Origin: Mytilus galloprovincialis
Lineage: Eukaryota > Mollusca > Bivalvia > Mytilida > Mytilidae
Reading direction: 5' to 3'
DNA: 64,000 nucleotides
Assembly: GCF_965363235.1 (NCBI RefSeq)
Contig: NC_134838.1
Coordinates: 7,011,001 to 7,075,000 of the forward strand
In this document: positions 1-10,610 of the stretch, piece after piece
Numbering within the stretch: position 1 is the first letter of the stretch
Layout of the letters: each line of letters begins with the position of its first letter
Program-made: the position numbers and the translations under genes
Notes under the pieces: model-generated
What the model saw: only the letters and a program-made list of their open reading frames with translations
Databases searched by the model: none
Told to the model about the DNA's origin: nothing

Positions 1-250
1 TGTAAGAAGATGTGGTATGAGTGCCAATGAGACACCTCTTCTTCAAAGTCACAATTTATACAAGTAAACCATTACAATAGGTCAAAGTAAGGTCTTCAAC
101 ACTGAGCCTTTCGTCCCAATTATATTCAATATAGAAATGTTTTTTTTAATGGCATTCTCTAGTTCTTGTATGTTGTGTAAACGGACAGATAGATGGACAC
201 ACTGAGAATGATATACATTATAATACCATATGTCCCATCTATGAAGAAAG
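1..250 (-). repeat. Dispersed mussel-type repeat, family A
   Basis: This stretch carries the motif 'gatgtggtatgagtgcca' followed by 'atgagac' and, about 50 bp on, a segment reading 'gtaaaccattacaatagg'. Related copies lie at 2880-3170 (opposite strand), 14540-14800 and 27780-28010, with short end pieces at 16725-16760 and 63270-63310. I recognise it as a very abundant bivalve dispersed repeat. I see no open frame or clear Pol III promoter, so its class (SINE or MITE) is unresolved. Confidence 0.6.
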
Positions 251-324
251 CAAATTAATTAACCCAGTAATTGTGGTAAATTCTTTCTGATACCAGTATA
301 TTAATCCGCATGTATCTTTTACAG

Positions 325-435
325 GGACGTGAGGTACCTGTGAGAGATCATAATGATTTTGCCAACCAAGGATTTAAGGAAAGGAAAGTACTTCTAGGAG
401 GAAAAACTAGTTTTAACTCTGATGTTGTCATTTAA
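325..435 (+). CDS. Last coding exon of an unrecognised gene
   Basis: A clean acceptor (polypyrimidine tract ending ttttacag at 324) is followed by 36 open codons and a TAA at 433-435. The peptide starts GREVPVRDHNDF, continues through NQGFKERKVLLGG and ends SFNSDVVI. It is charged and has no membrane segment or obvious domain. The rest of the gene lies left of the window, so the product cannot be named. The reading frame, acceptor and non-repetitive composition between repeats on both sides support a real exon. It could be a C-terminal tail of low conservation. Confidence 0.6.
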   Translation, partial: GREVPVRDHNDFANQGFKERKVLLGGKTSFNSDVVI

Positions 436-699
436 TTATTGACATAGACTAGATTGTATTTAAAATTTATAATTGTTGAAGTATGAGTGTACAATTAAAG
501 TATGTTATTAAAAGATATGCTACAATTCTCCTTTATATGATAAACTTTTGCAGCTTGATATATTGTATTGATAACAGTGTATTTTGGCATCCATGTATCT
601 TGTGTTCTTGTATAATTGGGTTGTTGTCTGATCGAAGTGTCTACCCCACATTCATTCCAAAATGTATTTATAAAATGGGTGATCAAAAATTTGTTACTT

Positions 700-975
700 T
701 TTATGCCCCACCTAGGGGCATTTTTTTTCTTTGGTCTGCATCCGTTTGTCTGTCCTGCATCATGTGCATCAGGTTTAAGTTTTTGGTCAAGATAGTTTTT
801 GATAAAGTTGAAGTCCAATCAACTTGAAACTTAGTGCACAGGTTCACTATGATGTGATTTTTTTACTTAAAATTCTGAATTTTGACCCCAATTTCACCAT
901 CCACTGATCATTGAAAATGATAGTGCGAGTGGGGCATTCATGTACTATGGACACATTCTTGTTAGTTTTTATTCT
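700..975 (+). repeat. Dispersed repeat with ATGCCCCAC ends
   Basis: The copy begins 'tatgccccaccta' and ends with 'gcgagtggggcat' and a tail reading 'ggacacattcttgttag'. The outer 9 bp (ATGCCCCAC / GTGGGGCAT) are inverted repeats. The internal text 'ttttggtcaagatag' and 'gaagtccaatcaactt' recurs at 31230-31508 on the same strand. I recognise the family as common in bivalves. No coding capacity is seen; it is probably a non-autonomous DNA element. Confidence 0.55.
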
Positions 976-2879
976 TAACTGTAAAAAATGACAAGAACAT
1001 GTTATTATCAATTTCCTTGCAGATAAAAATGTTGCTAAATTAAATCCGTCTTTAACCAGAAATAATTATCCAAATACAGTAGCACCACTTGGGAAATCTA
1101 TTTTATTAGAATGTCAAGGATACGTTATCCATAGTCATATACAGCTTATTAAACCTTCAACTTACGAAAAGTATAAATATATTTATTAAACAGCAACCCC
1201 ATGAAAGAGAAAACCAATAGTCACACATCTATTGTGTAAAATAGGTGCAAATTTATTTCGGTTCTTGTAGAACATCTAGAATTACAATGTAACTAGAAAC
1301 ATATTAAAGATAAAAGGCACACCTCATGCTTATAAGCTGATTAATATTACATTGTACTAACGTCTATTCAGGACACTAATAGAATTACATATAATACTAG
1401 AAGGTCTACCCATGATGCTGATAAGACAACCAAATATTGGTAATTGAAACTCCTTCAACATGGTTTATTGTATTTACTTGAACCTTATTACATTTTTGAA
1501 TCCTGAAACAGATGTCCATGTAGGTAGGTCGTTTGGGTTGATTGAGTTTTTGTCGAGCCTGCATGTTTTGTGGCAGAAAGCTTGACATAGGGATAGTGTA
1601 GTGGCGGCATTAGCAAGCTTTATATTTTAGAAGGTTAGAGACCTGAATGCTATATAAATATTATTTAGATGTCTCATGTTATGAATTTTCTGTCTGTTAT
1701 ATGTCCATTGTCATTGGCCTAATACTGTATGCAATAGGTCAACTATATTTAGCTTATGAAAATATTTAACAATGTACATGTCAGTCTACCATGTTTTATT
1801 TTACGTTGACCTCATTTTTACGGTTACTTGCTCAATGTGTAGTTTTTGTTTTTTGGTCTGTTTTTATTAATACCATAGGCAATATGTCAACTATATTTGG
1901 TGTATGAAATGATTGTATGTGTATATGTCTGTCTGGCAAATATCATCTGACCATGAGTCGACCTACCTTTCATGGTTCATAGGTCAATCTTTAGTTTTCC
2001 TGGTTAAGTTTTTTCTAAGATGCTATATTTAAAATGTCAACTATAATTAAAGCATGTAAAATGGGAAAAATTGGAGAGTGAAAATGTCTGTCAGGCAAGG
2101 TTCACCTGACCTTGGTAAGTTGGTCTCATTTTCTCGGTTCATTGATCAATGTTAACTTTTCCTGGTTAAGTTTGTTTCTTAGATGTGCAAAAGGTCAACT
2201 ATATTTCAAGCATATAAGGTTCATTTGTAGGATTTATTATATTTTGTGGTTTTGGTTTGGAGATATAATTTTTTCATAAATGAGAATATTAGATCCAGAA
2301 AAAGGTTGGTTGACTGATGCCTTTTGTGAAGGATGAGACACTATTAGTTTTTATGATATTGTCAAAGATTTTAACTCTATGCAAAGTTGACATAAGATGG
2401 TTCGTAGGTGTACTTCTGCCAATCTCTATAAGCTTCATGTTACTGTTGAAGTTGATTTAAGAAAATTTGTATTCATGGACAAAAGTTTGTTTGTTTTACC
2501 ATAACTATTGAAGAGATTGATATTTGACATGCAGTAGATGTTACCTGCAGATCAGGATAACATATGCCTTCCATCAGGAAAACTATCATAGGTACTGGTC
2601 AACAGAAGATATAAACAGCAAAGACAATCATCAATAAAAGATATACATATTTGTCTATAATATATACATGCAGTAAATTCATAATTGATTGTGGGATATC
2701 AACTTTTGTGGTTTTTTGGGTAAAGGTATACCATATATTTAAATGTTTAATGAACGTAACTATTTTCTTAGACATGTGTGCAGACTGGCAAATCCACATA
2801 TTTAAATATCCAAGAAAATACAAGTTTACATCAATCCACAATAAATTGCTTTGCTGAGCACAGCTGGATATGACCCCTG

Positions 2880-3170
2880 AACAATTGGGGCAAAAATTGA
2901 CATGGTCCCAAGTCAGGAGCCTGTAATCCAGTGGTTGTTGTTTGATTATGTGTCACATATATGTTTTTGTTAACATCAATTGCTGTTAGTTTTCTCGTTT
3001 GAATTTTCTTACATTGTCATTTCAGAGCCTTTTATAGCCGACTATGCGGTATGGGCTTTGTTCATTGTTGAAGGCCATACACTGACCTATAGTTGTTAAT
3101 TTCTGTGTCATTTTGGTCTCTTGTGTAGAGTTGTCTCATTGGCAATCATACCACATCTTCTTTTTATAGG
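2880..3170 (+). repeat. Dispersed mussel-type repeat, family A
   Basis: Forward copy of the family at the left edge of the window. It contains 'ttttatagccgactatgcgg', 'gacctatagttgttaat' and ends 'ggcaatcataccacatc' plus a T-rich tail. It is the longest copy here with its 3' tail preserved. Confidence 0.55.
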
Positions 3171-4110
3171 GCTGGGATTGATTTTGGGGATGATAGTCCC
3201 AAAACAAGCATTTTTCTACTTTCAGGATATCATCTTGTGTATAAGTATTTCAATTGCTCTGAAATTGTACCACAATGTTTCATACCACAGGTAGAAGGTT
3301 TGAATTGAATTTGGGTATTATGGTCCCAATGGTTTAGGAAGTTGGGGCCAAAAAAAGGGGCCCAAATAAGCATTTGTGTAGTTTTTAGTCAATAACTTGT
3401 CCGGACAATAACTTTTGTTTAGTGAATGGATCTCTATGAAATTTAATAAGAAGGTTCAATACCACTAAAAGAAGGTTGGGATTGATATTTGGGGTTATGG
3501 TTCCAGCCGTTTTATAATTAAGGGCCCAAAAAAGCATTTTTGTATTTTCCAGACAATAACTTGTGTTTAAGTGTATAAATATCTCTGAAATAATACCACA
3601 AGTTTCCATACCATGAAGGGATGGTTAGTATTGACTTTGGCGGGTCATTTCTGAAAATGTTTTGGAATTAGGGGTGAAAGGGCCAAAAAAGGGGGAAAAA
3701 CTAGGTTTTTCTGGTCAGTGGAAAATTAAGACAATTTAAATAAGCAGTGTAAGGGAGGTAACTCAAGATCATTTAACATACAATCTTGGGTATGTTCAGA
3801 TTTACCTTCCTTACGCTTCTTGTAAATTATGTCTAAAGAAATGTTTTGGACTAATTGCTAAAAAAAAGGGGCTGGTAGTAGTTTTCAATTTTTTTTCCAA
3901 ATTTCTTAAAGTTTGAAGAAGAAATCTTTAATTGCACAATATTGTGCAATAGATTTGTAAGATCTTGACATTTGTTTTGTGCCAGAAACTCATATTATGT
4001 CAAAAATTTTATCACAACCCAAATGCAGAGCTGTATCAAGCTTGAATGTTGTGTCCATACTTGCCCCAACTGTGTTGGGTTCGACCTCTGCGTCGTATAA
4101 GCTGCGCCAC
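3170..4110 (-). repeat. Degraded reverse copy of the TTTATACGACCGCA element
   Basis: Read on the minus strand, the sequence begins near 4095 with 'cagcttatacgacgcagagg', matching the left end of the element at 6212, and runs into degenerate repeats of 'gggccccttttttggcc' like those at 6960-7450. It also has one 'gcacaatattgtgc' palindrome (3935-3950) like the array at 6475-6665. The far end is not clear. Confidence 0.45.
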
Positions 4111-4657
4111 GCGGAGCACCTGGTATTATACTTGCATAAATTTTTTTTTAAATTCCTTAGAATTGTCTTTTAACACTATAACAGACAAACAGATAGACAG
4201 AATCTGAAAATAGCAAAAAAAAATCTTGTCAAGAATATACAAGACCTACAAAAATAAAGAGCTACTGAAACTAATTATTGCCTACTCATGCTCATAGTTC
4301 TCAATTTTTTAGTTATTTTGAAAACAGTTATTGATACACAGAAAGTTTAGGCAACAAAAAGCAATAAAAGATCCATAAAATGAAATTGAAAAATTAACAC
4401 ACAAAAAGTCTTGTCCTGATTTCATTAATATGGCATACATTCTTTAGATCTGCCATCAATATTAAAACAGGGAAACAACAACCTAAAAGATTTATAAACC
4501 ACTAACAATATGTAAGTTAGTTTTCCATATCCTATTTAAAGATATCTGTGTTCATTACAAAGCAATACAATAAATAGTATCTAATTTTTTTTATATATAA
4601 ATACATGTACAAGTACGTAGAAATTTAATTTAGAGGCATGATATATATGTAAATGAG

Positions 4658-5092
4658 TTAAGTTTGTTCAACAGAATCTTCCTCGTCTTCCATCTCTTCA
4701 TCTCCAGCGTTAGATGCTTCTTTTGTTACGTTATATTTTGTTATGATTTCTAACAGCTGATAAATCTGGTCTTCTGTTAAACGTTCTTCACTTTCTTCTA
4801 TAATCAATTGAATTTCAACAGCTGATGTTGGGCACTGATTCAAAATTTGTAGTTTTTCTGCTTTTGTTAAATTAAATGCTTGCAAATCAGTCATGATGTT
4901 TTGAATAAGTTGTGGACTTTGATTTTTGCAAGGTGTATTTTCTAGATATTTAACAGTTTCATAGGTAATAGTTGCAAGGTTTTTCTGGTGCTTGTTTGGT
5001 TTGATTTGTCCTCTTCCAGTGTGAATGTCAGACAGGAGTTGTAGAACTTCATAATTACTCAGTATGGCAGAGTTGTCATTTTTCACCTCCAT
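4658..5092 (-). CDS. CRCP: DNA-directed RNA polymerase III subunit RPC9 (CRCP)
   Basis: A complete 144-aa frame from ATG (5090-5092) to a stop at 4658. RPC9 (yeast Rpc17) pairs with RPC8 to form the stalk of RNA polymerase III, which takes part in initiation at tRNA and 5S genes; in vertebrates the same protein was named CGRP-receptor component. Family hallmarks are visible in order: start MEVKNDNSAILSNYEVLQLL, then NLATITYETVKYLENTPC, LTKAEKLQILN, AVEIQLIIEESEERLTEDQI and an acidic tail ending DEEDSVEQT. Length matches the family (about 148 aa in human). All coding sequence sits in one exon, whereas the vertebrate gene is split; a splice acceptor lies 122 bp upstream, so this is more likely an intron-poor gene than a processed pseudogene. 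An N-terminal Kozak context (aaaATGG) is present. Confidence 0.95.
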   Translation of the reverse strand: MEVKNDNSAILSNYEVLQLLSDIHTGRGQIKPNKHQKNLATITYETVKYLENTPCKNQSPQLIQNIMTDLQAFNLTKAEKLQILNQCPTSAVEIQLIIEESEERLTEDQIYQLLEIITKYNVTKEASNAGDEEMEDEEDSVEQT

Positions 5093-5115
5093 TTTACTAT
5101 AGTATGATTTATAAT

Positions 5116-5214
5116 CTATGAGGTTGGGAACTGCTTTTCTAATGTCCTGATGGATATAAATCTACCAGCAGCTATAACATATACCCAGGAAAGCAACACA
5201 ATCACAGCTAGTAA
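5116..5214 (-). CDS. End of a second small reading frame in the CRCP exon
   Basis: After an acceptor (attttcag; AG at 5216-5215) 32 codons are open and end with TAG at 5118-5116, 23 nt before the CRCP start codon. The peptide is a hydrophobic segment (LLAVIVLLSWVYVIAAG) followed by a short basic/polar tail (RFISIRTLEKQFPTS). It looks like a last membrane helix plus tail. The protein is not recognised and its earlier exons were not found. Either this is the last exon of a small membrane protein sharing a bicistronic transcript with CRCP, or the open frame is chance within the CRCP 5' leader. The first 50 nt are copied seven-fold in the adjacent array. Confidence 0.4.
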   Translation of the reverse strand, partial: LLAVIVLLSWVYVIAAGRFISIRTLEKQFPTS

Positions 5215-5708
5215 CTGAAAATAAAAAAAAAACAAAATAAATCTACCAGCAGCTTTAACATATACCCAGGCAAGCAACACAATCACAGCTAGTAACTGAA
5301 AATAAAAAAAACAAAATAAATTTACCAGCAGCTATAACATATACCCAGGCAAGCAACACAATCACAGCTAGTAACTGAAAATAAAAAAAACAAAATAAAT
5401 TTACCAGCAGCTATAACATATACCCAGGCAAGCAACACAATCACAGCTAGTAACTGAAAATAAAAAAAACAAAATAAATTTACCAGCAGCTATAACATAT
5501 ACCCAGGCAAGCAACACAATCACAGCTAGTAACTGAAAATAAAAAAAAACAAAATAAATCTACCAGCAGCTTTAACATATACCCAGGCAAGCAACACAAT
5601 CACAGCTAGTAACTGAAAATAAAAAAAATAAAATAAATCGACCAGCAGCTATAACATATACATACCTAGTCAAGCAACACAAACACAGCTAGTAACTTAA
5701 AATTTAAA
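5154..5708 (-). repeat. Tandem array, 7 x about 79 bp, with splice acceptor
   Basis: Copies begin at spacings of 81, 79, 79, 79, 80 and 79 bp (marker 'taccagcag' at 5163, 5244, 5323, 5402, 5481, 5561, with a diverged 'gaccagcag' near 5640). Read on the minus strand each copy is T-rich tract, tttcag, about 50 nt of the exon described at 5116-5214, then GTAAATT or GTAGATT. Each unit therefore resembles a mini-exon with its own acceptor and a possible donor. The copy nearest CRCP is the one continuous with the coding exon; the outermost copy is the most diverged. Confidence 0.9.
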
Positions 5709-5943
5709 AAAAAAACATGTTTATTTAGGAAAAAAGTTCTCATTTCAATGTATAGAAAATTAAAGTGCTAATCCTAAATTGTTTTTAGTTTTACTATCAT
5801 GATTATGGTCATTTTGAACTTCCCAACTGACTCTTTATCTTTAATTGTTTGTTTATCATAATTTATGACAGAAGTCAATCTAAAATATATTGTATTGTAA
5901 CTGGAGAGAATGAATTTCATTACAAAATTGCTCGTCTCCACCT

Positions 5944-6005
5944 AGACGCGAAACTGGGACCTCTGTGTTGCTAGGCAGTGTGTTAAATGACTGAGCTAAA
6001 GAAGT
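5944..6005 (-). repeat. tRNA-like SINE fragment
   Basis: On the minus strand the segment has an A-box-like 'tagctcagtca' and, about 40 nt later, a B-box-like 'agtttcgcgtc', the spacing of a tRNA-derived Pol III promoter. It does not fold into a complete tRNA by eye and lacks a clear body. It is best read as the head of an old tRNA-derived SINE. Confidence 0.4.
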
Positions 6006-6211
6006 ACTTTCTTAGCTCAACCGCTTACAGCTGACTTAGTATCTACCAAATGTTTTAATGGACGAAGAAATCCTGTCACAGTATATTAGAAAAGAAAATA
6101 TATTGGTATACCGGTACAATATAAAAAATAAGATAGAGTATAATTGTCAATGAGAAAACTCTCCACATGAGACCAAATAACAAATAAACCAGATGCTCTG
6201 CAGGGCACAGC

Positions 6212-7635
6212 TTTATACGACCGCAGAGGTTGAACCCTGAACGGTTGGGGCAAGTATGGACACAACATTCAAGCTGGATTCAGCTCTAAATTTGGATTGT
6301 GATTAAATAGTTGACACAGCATAGGTTTCTGACACAGAATGAATGTGGTCTAATGAACTTAAAATATTTTTTTTGCCTTTGAGCAATTCACTTTGCTGTT
6401 GAATATTAATCCTCTCAAAAAAATGTCTGAAGAAATTTTCTTTTTATTTATGAAATCTGAAATGAGAAAAATTATTGCGTAATACTGTGCAATTGAAAAT
6501 ATTTGCTATTGCACAATACTGTGCAATTGTTGAAGATTTCTTGCTATTGCACAATACTGTGCAATTGAAAATTTCTTGCTATTGCACAATACTGTGCAAT
6601 TGAAGATTTCTTGCTATTGCTGAATACTGTGCAATTGAAAATTTCTTGCTATTGCACAATACTTAATATAATAATTTTGGATCTTGATTTGAACCAACTT
6701 GAAAACTGGGCCAATAATCAAAAATCTAAGTACTTTTTTAGATTCAGCATATCAAAGAACCCCAAGGATTCATTTTTTGTTAAAATCAAACTATGTTTAA
6801 TTTTGGACCCTTTGGACCTTAATGTAGACCAATTTGAAAACGGGACCAAAATTTAAGAATCTACATACACAGTTAGATGCGGCATATCAAAGAACCCCAA
6901 TTATTCAATTTTTAATGAAATCAAACAAAGTTCAATTTTGGACCCTTTGTGCCCCTTATTCCTAAATTGTTGGGACCAAAACTCCCAAAATCAAACCCAA
7001 CCTTCCTTTTATGGTCATAAACCTTGTGTTTAAATTTCATAGATTTCTATTTACTAAAGTTTTGGTGCGAAAACCAAGATTAATGCTTATTTGGGCCCCT
7101 TTTTGGCCCCTAATTCCTAAACTGTTGGGACCTCAACTCCCAAAATTAATCCCAACCTTCCTTTTGTGGTCATAAACCTTGTGTTTAAATTTCATTGATT
7201 TCTATTTACTTATACTAAAGTTATTGTGCGAAAACCAAGTATAATTCTTATATGGGCCCTTTGTTGGCCCCTAATTCCTAAACTGTTGGAACCAAAACTC
7301 CCAAAATCAATCCCAACCTTCCTTTTGTGGTCATAAACCTTGTGTCAAAATTTCATAGATTTCTAGTCACTTAAACTAAAGTTATAGTGCGAAAACCAAG
7401 AAAATGCTTATTTGGGCCCTTTTTGGCCCCTAATTCCTAAAATGTTGGGACCAAGACTCCCAAAATCAATCCAAACCTTCCTTTTGTGATCATAAACCTT
7501 GTGTTAAAATTTCATAGATTTCTATTCACTTTTACTAAAGTTAGAGTGCAAAAACTAAAAGTATTCGGACGATGACGACGACGATGACGCAGACGCCAAC
7601 GTCATACCAATATACGACCAATGCGGTCGTATAAA
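6212..7635 (+). mobile_element. Non-autonomous TIR element with internal tandem repeats
   Basis: The ends are a perfect 14-bp inverted repeat, TTTATACGACCGCA at 6212-6225 and TGCGGTCGTATAAA at 7622-7635. Inside are, in order, a block beginning 'gaggttgaaccctgaacgg', an array of palindromic repeats (6475-6665), four or so degenerate units of about 140-170 bp based on 'cctaattcctaaa' and 'caaccttccttttgtgg' (6950-7550), and a terminal 'gacgatgacgacgacgatga' block. No transposase frame is seen. A target duplication was not identified. I recognise the family as a common bivalve repeat. Confidence 0.65.
6475..6665 (+). repeat. Palindromic tandem array, about 36 bp x 6
   Basis: The unit contains 'attgcacaatactgtgcaat', an 8-bp perfect inverted repeat around a 4-bp loop, separated by 'gaagatttcttgct'. 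Markers at 6481, 6515, 6553, 6589 and 6623 give spacings of 34-38 bp; the last copy is broken at 6658. Each unit can form a hairpin or cruciform. Confidence 0.85.
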
Positions 7636-7890
7636 AAAATTAACAACTATAGACCACCAGTACAGCTTTAAACACTGAGTTAAACAAATACCTACTAGTC
7701 AGCTATAAAAGGAGCGATATGACAGATATAAAACAATTAAATCAAAGTGAAAACTATTGGCCTGCAAAAAGTACAAAAGGCCTAAAAACTGTGCTTTTAT
7801 TGTTGAGCATAAGGTGACATTGTGACCATTCAACAAACAGCAAAAACTCTCACCTCAGAGCAAGTTTAAGGTGGGCACTAATGTATAAGT

Positions 7891-9127
7891 CAGGGTCGTA
7901 ACTACATTGAGGCAAATGACTCATGTTGGAAATTTAAAAAAACAAAACTGAAACAAAAGATTGTCTTCTTATCAAATTGTTTTCACGGAAAGTGTCTTGT
8001 AATCTGAAGCAAGTTCTCTTCACTCTCTGATGTCGCACCTGCATGTTTTTCGTGATCCATGTTTCTATTTTACTATTAGTTTTCAGATTTGATGGTCTAT
8101 TGTTTGTACTTCTGTGTCCTGGGTTTGTCTTTTGTTCATTTATTGTCCTACTTTATGACGATAGTATGAGTGTTGCTTTTCATTTGTAAACGTGTGGTTT
8201 TGCAATGTTGCATGTCCACCGATGCCCAGACATTGTGCTAAATATTTTGAGAATACATGATGCTACTGGACACAGAAAAAAATGGTCGTTTCTGCATTGA
8301 GAATTGAACTTGATTTCAAAGAATACAAAACTGTTTTTTTTGTGTAGATAAAACTAGATAGCTGACATGGTATAAATTAAAGTAAGACCACCAATTTTCC
8401 AGTATCAAATCATCTACTAAAAAAACATCAATGTATTACCATATGACCTTTTCATACATTGACGGATTAAACTTGCATTAAGTCGTGTTCAGACCCTTTA
8501 ACAGAAAATAAAGGAATGTGTAGTAAACTTGCACAGGACCTAATCTCACACATAGTCAATTCAGAGAAAAATACAAATGATCAATGGTCAAAGTTTTTAT
8601 TCCTGCTCTTCATCTTGATAGTTGCTGGGGGTCTTCAACAATAAAAGAATCATTAGTAACCTAAATCAAGGTCAAGATGGTCCTTAGTGTCGACTTAAGC
8701 AGAACCAGTACTTAAAGTATAATACTGCACTGTCACTATATTTAAATCTAGTCGTAAACAAAGCACAATACAAGACAAGAACAGACAGATCCGATTTTAA
8801 TTATAATGAGAATTACGATTTTTGCTTAATCCTACATATCGGTCTACCTTTAAAGCTGTCCACGTAAAACCTAATTCTTAAATTACACTAAATCTATGTT
8901 TTTGCCTTGAGACAAGAATATTGTTAAAAAAAAATAGCTAAAAATTGATTTCGTTTTAATGTAAGAAAAAGTCTGGAAAACCCTCAGAATGCACGATTTT
9001 GAGGCTTTTTTTCAGAGCTTCTGGTGGCCTTGAGTGGCCCCCAGACCCCTTGCCAAAATTTTTCCACATAGCTATGCTAGGTGAATATATTTTGCTTCAC
9101 TATTATAAGAGGCTAGTTACGGACCTG
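7891..9127. mobile_element. hAT-like non-autonomous element, 5-bp TSD
   Basis: It begins CAGGGTCGTAACTA and ends TAGTTACGGACCTG, an imperfect inverted repeat, and is flanked by TAAGT on both sides (7886-7890 and 9128-9132). No transposase frame is visible in the 1237 bp. The ends resemble those of the element at 11216-12773, which carries a hAT-like transposase fragment and also has a possible 5-bp duplication. Confidence 0.55.
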
Positions 9128-9135
9128 TAAGTTCA

Positions 9136-9208
9136 TTCAACCTCGGTGTTGACTGGCTAGCGATTACAGTAGTAACTACTTAGACCACTCGGCCACAGAG
9201 GCCCCTGG
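9136..9208 (-). repeat. tRNA-like SINE head
   Basis: On the minus strand it reads 'ggggcctctgtggccgagtg', with an A-box-like TGGCCGAGTGG, and ends with a B-box-like 'gaggttgaatg' about 45 nt on. This looks like a Ser/Leu-type tRNA-derived SINE head. It is not a functional tRNA: the anticodon arm and the acceptor pairing are not convincing. Confidence 0.4.
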
Positions 9209-9780
9209 CATCATATGACAAAACTCTCATAATAAATCTGAAATGTGTATAAATCTGAACAACTAAATGAATTTTGTAAAATGAATCTAAAAAAATCGAG
9301 TTATAACACGTTTATGTAACTCATTTTTACATTAATTAAAGGATGTTTGATTAATCAATAATGATGCTTACAAAATTTAATAATCCGTGTATGGTGGTTT
9401 TACTGACAACAATCATTTTTATCTAATATTGACACACAGACTTCATTTACAGAATCTAAACATTTCATTTGTTTTACTGCAAATTCTGTTGTAAAAAGAC
9501 GGAAGTCGGATATGGAAAAGTAAATATCGATCTTAAAAATATTAACGGGGAACAACGAAATATTTTACGCATTTTACTTTTGCAATTGTTCTTAAAAATA
9601 CAATAACAATGCTGTCTTCATATTTATTTTTAATATTCTCGCGTTATAATTTATGAATAAATGTATTTTTACAATTTTTGTTGGGAAGTATTGATTCTAT
9701 GCAATTTAATAGCAATTATCCGGATTACGATGTAATTAACGCGAAACTCGATTTCCTTGTTAGAATTTCACTGTAAATCG

Positions 9781-9793
9781 ATTGGTGACGTCA
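9781..9793. promoter_or_regulatory. CCAAT (ATTGG) plus full CRE palindrome
   Basis: ATTGG (inverted CCAAT box) at 9781-9785 is followed directly by the 8-bp CRE TGACGTCA at 9786-9793, in a locally CpG-containing stretch between two divergent genes. Such a pair is typical of NF-Y/CREB-type promoters. Function is inferred only from the motifs and the position. Confidence 0.3.
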
Positions 9794-10320
9794 GATGATG
9801 CTGACAGCAAATTAGTTAACCAGTTTCTTCTATTTTACTCGAAAATGCATTAACGCTGATTTTTTAAATTACGGTAAAAACATGCCTAACACCAAGTGGA
9901 AAATAGTGATGGTCGAAATTTTTTATCTAATATTTTTAAAAGTAGCAAAAATCATGTCATCTGCAAAATTATTATTCTACCAAATTATTTACCAGATCGT
10001 CGTTTAATAATGTACAGTCAAACCTGCTTTAATTGTCACCTTGTTTCAGCGGTCACCTGCCTCTATAGCTCACTTTCAGATCCTTCTAAACAATTTCACT
10101 AAATATACATGTACATGTAACTCTTCAGCGATGACTGAATCCAGGTCCGTTCACCATGATTCACGTTCGATTAGATTCATGTTTGCCCTGATTCGCTTTT
10201 GCCCTAGTACCTGTTCGCCCTGATACATGTTCCCTCTGGGTCCACTTTCCCTGATTTTATATGTTTTCCTTTTTTGCTGTCTAGTGCATAATGTTTATTA
10301 TCTGAACAGAATATGTTTAA

Positions 10321-10610
10321 CCCTCTTGCTGCCATATGTTTTTCAGTGTTGCATTTCATGTGCCAGGAAAGAGGACTGCTCAATGTTTGTGATGTGACAT
10401 GCCAAACAATGACGTCATTCGATATATGAAGTCATGTCGTAATGATCATTACATTTGAGAGCCATTGCAGAAACATATTGCACTTTTTAATTTTTTTATT
10501 TTTAAAGAATTTCATCAATGATGAGAAGCTTGCATAAATTAGAACATGGACATATATGTCCCTATGGCACAGTCGGTCTGGACATATGTGTCCCTCTGGC
10601 AGCAAGAGGG
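10321..10610. mobile_element. piggyBac-like MITE, TTAA target site
   Basis: Inverted ends CCCTCTTGCTGCCA (10321-10334) and TGGCAGCAAGAGGG (10597-10610) are perfect over 14 bp and flanked by TTAA on both sides (10317-10320, 10611-10614). The 290-bp interior has no transposase. TTAA duplication with CCCT-type ends points to the piggyBac superfamily. Confidence 0.8.

Larger units (their letters stand above)
436..4657. other. Intergenic, mostly dispersed repeats
   Basis: No convincing coding exon is seen. The stretch holds the 3' end of the preceding gene, a repeat bounded by ATGCCCCAC/GTGGGGCAT (about 700-945, tail to 975), a family A repeat (2880-3170) and a reverse-oriented degraded copy of the element found at 6212-7635 (about 3170-4110). 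Short open frames here fall in repeats and look fortuitous. Confidence 0.5.

Noticed and set aside
495..827. Open frames on both strands at 483-827
   Set aside because: They run into the dispersed repeat at 700-975, lack splice or domain support and overlap each other.
9136..9208. Functional tRNA gene
   Set aside because: A- and B-box-like motifs are present but arms do not pair well; best explained as a SINE head.
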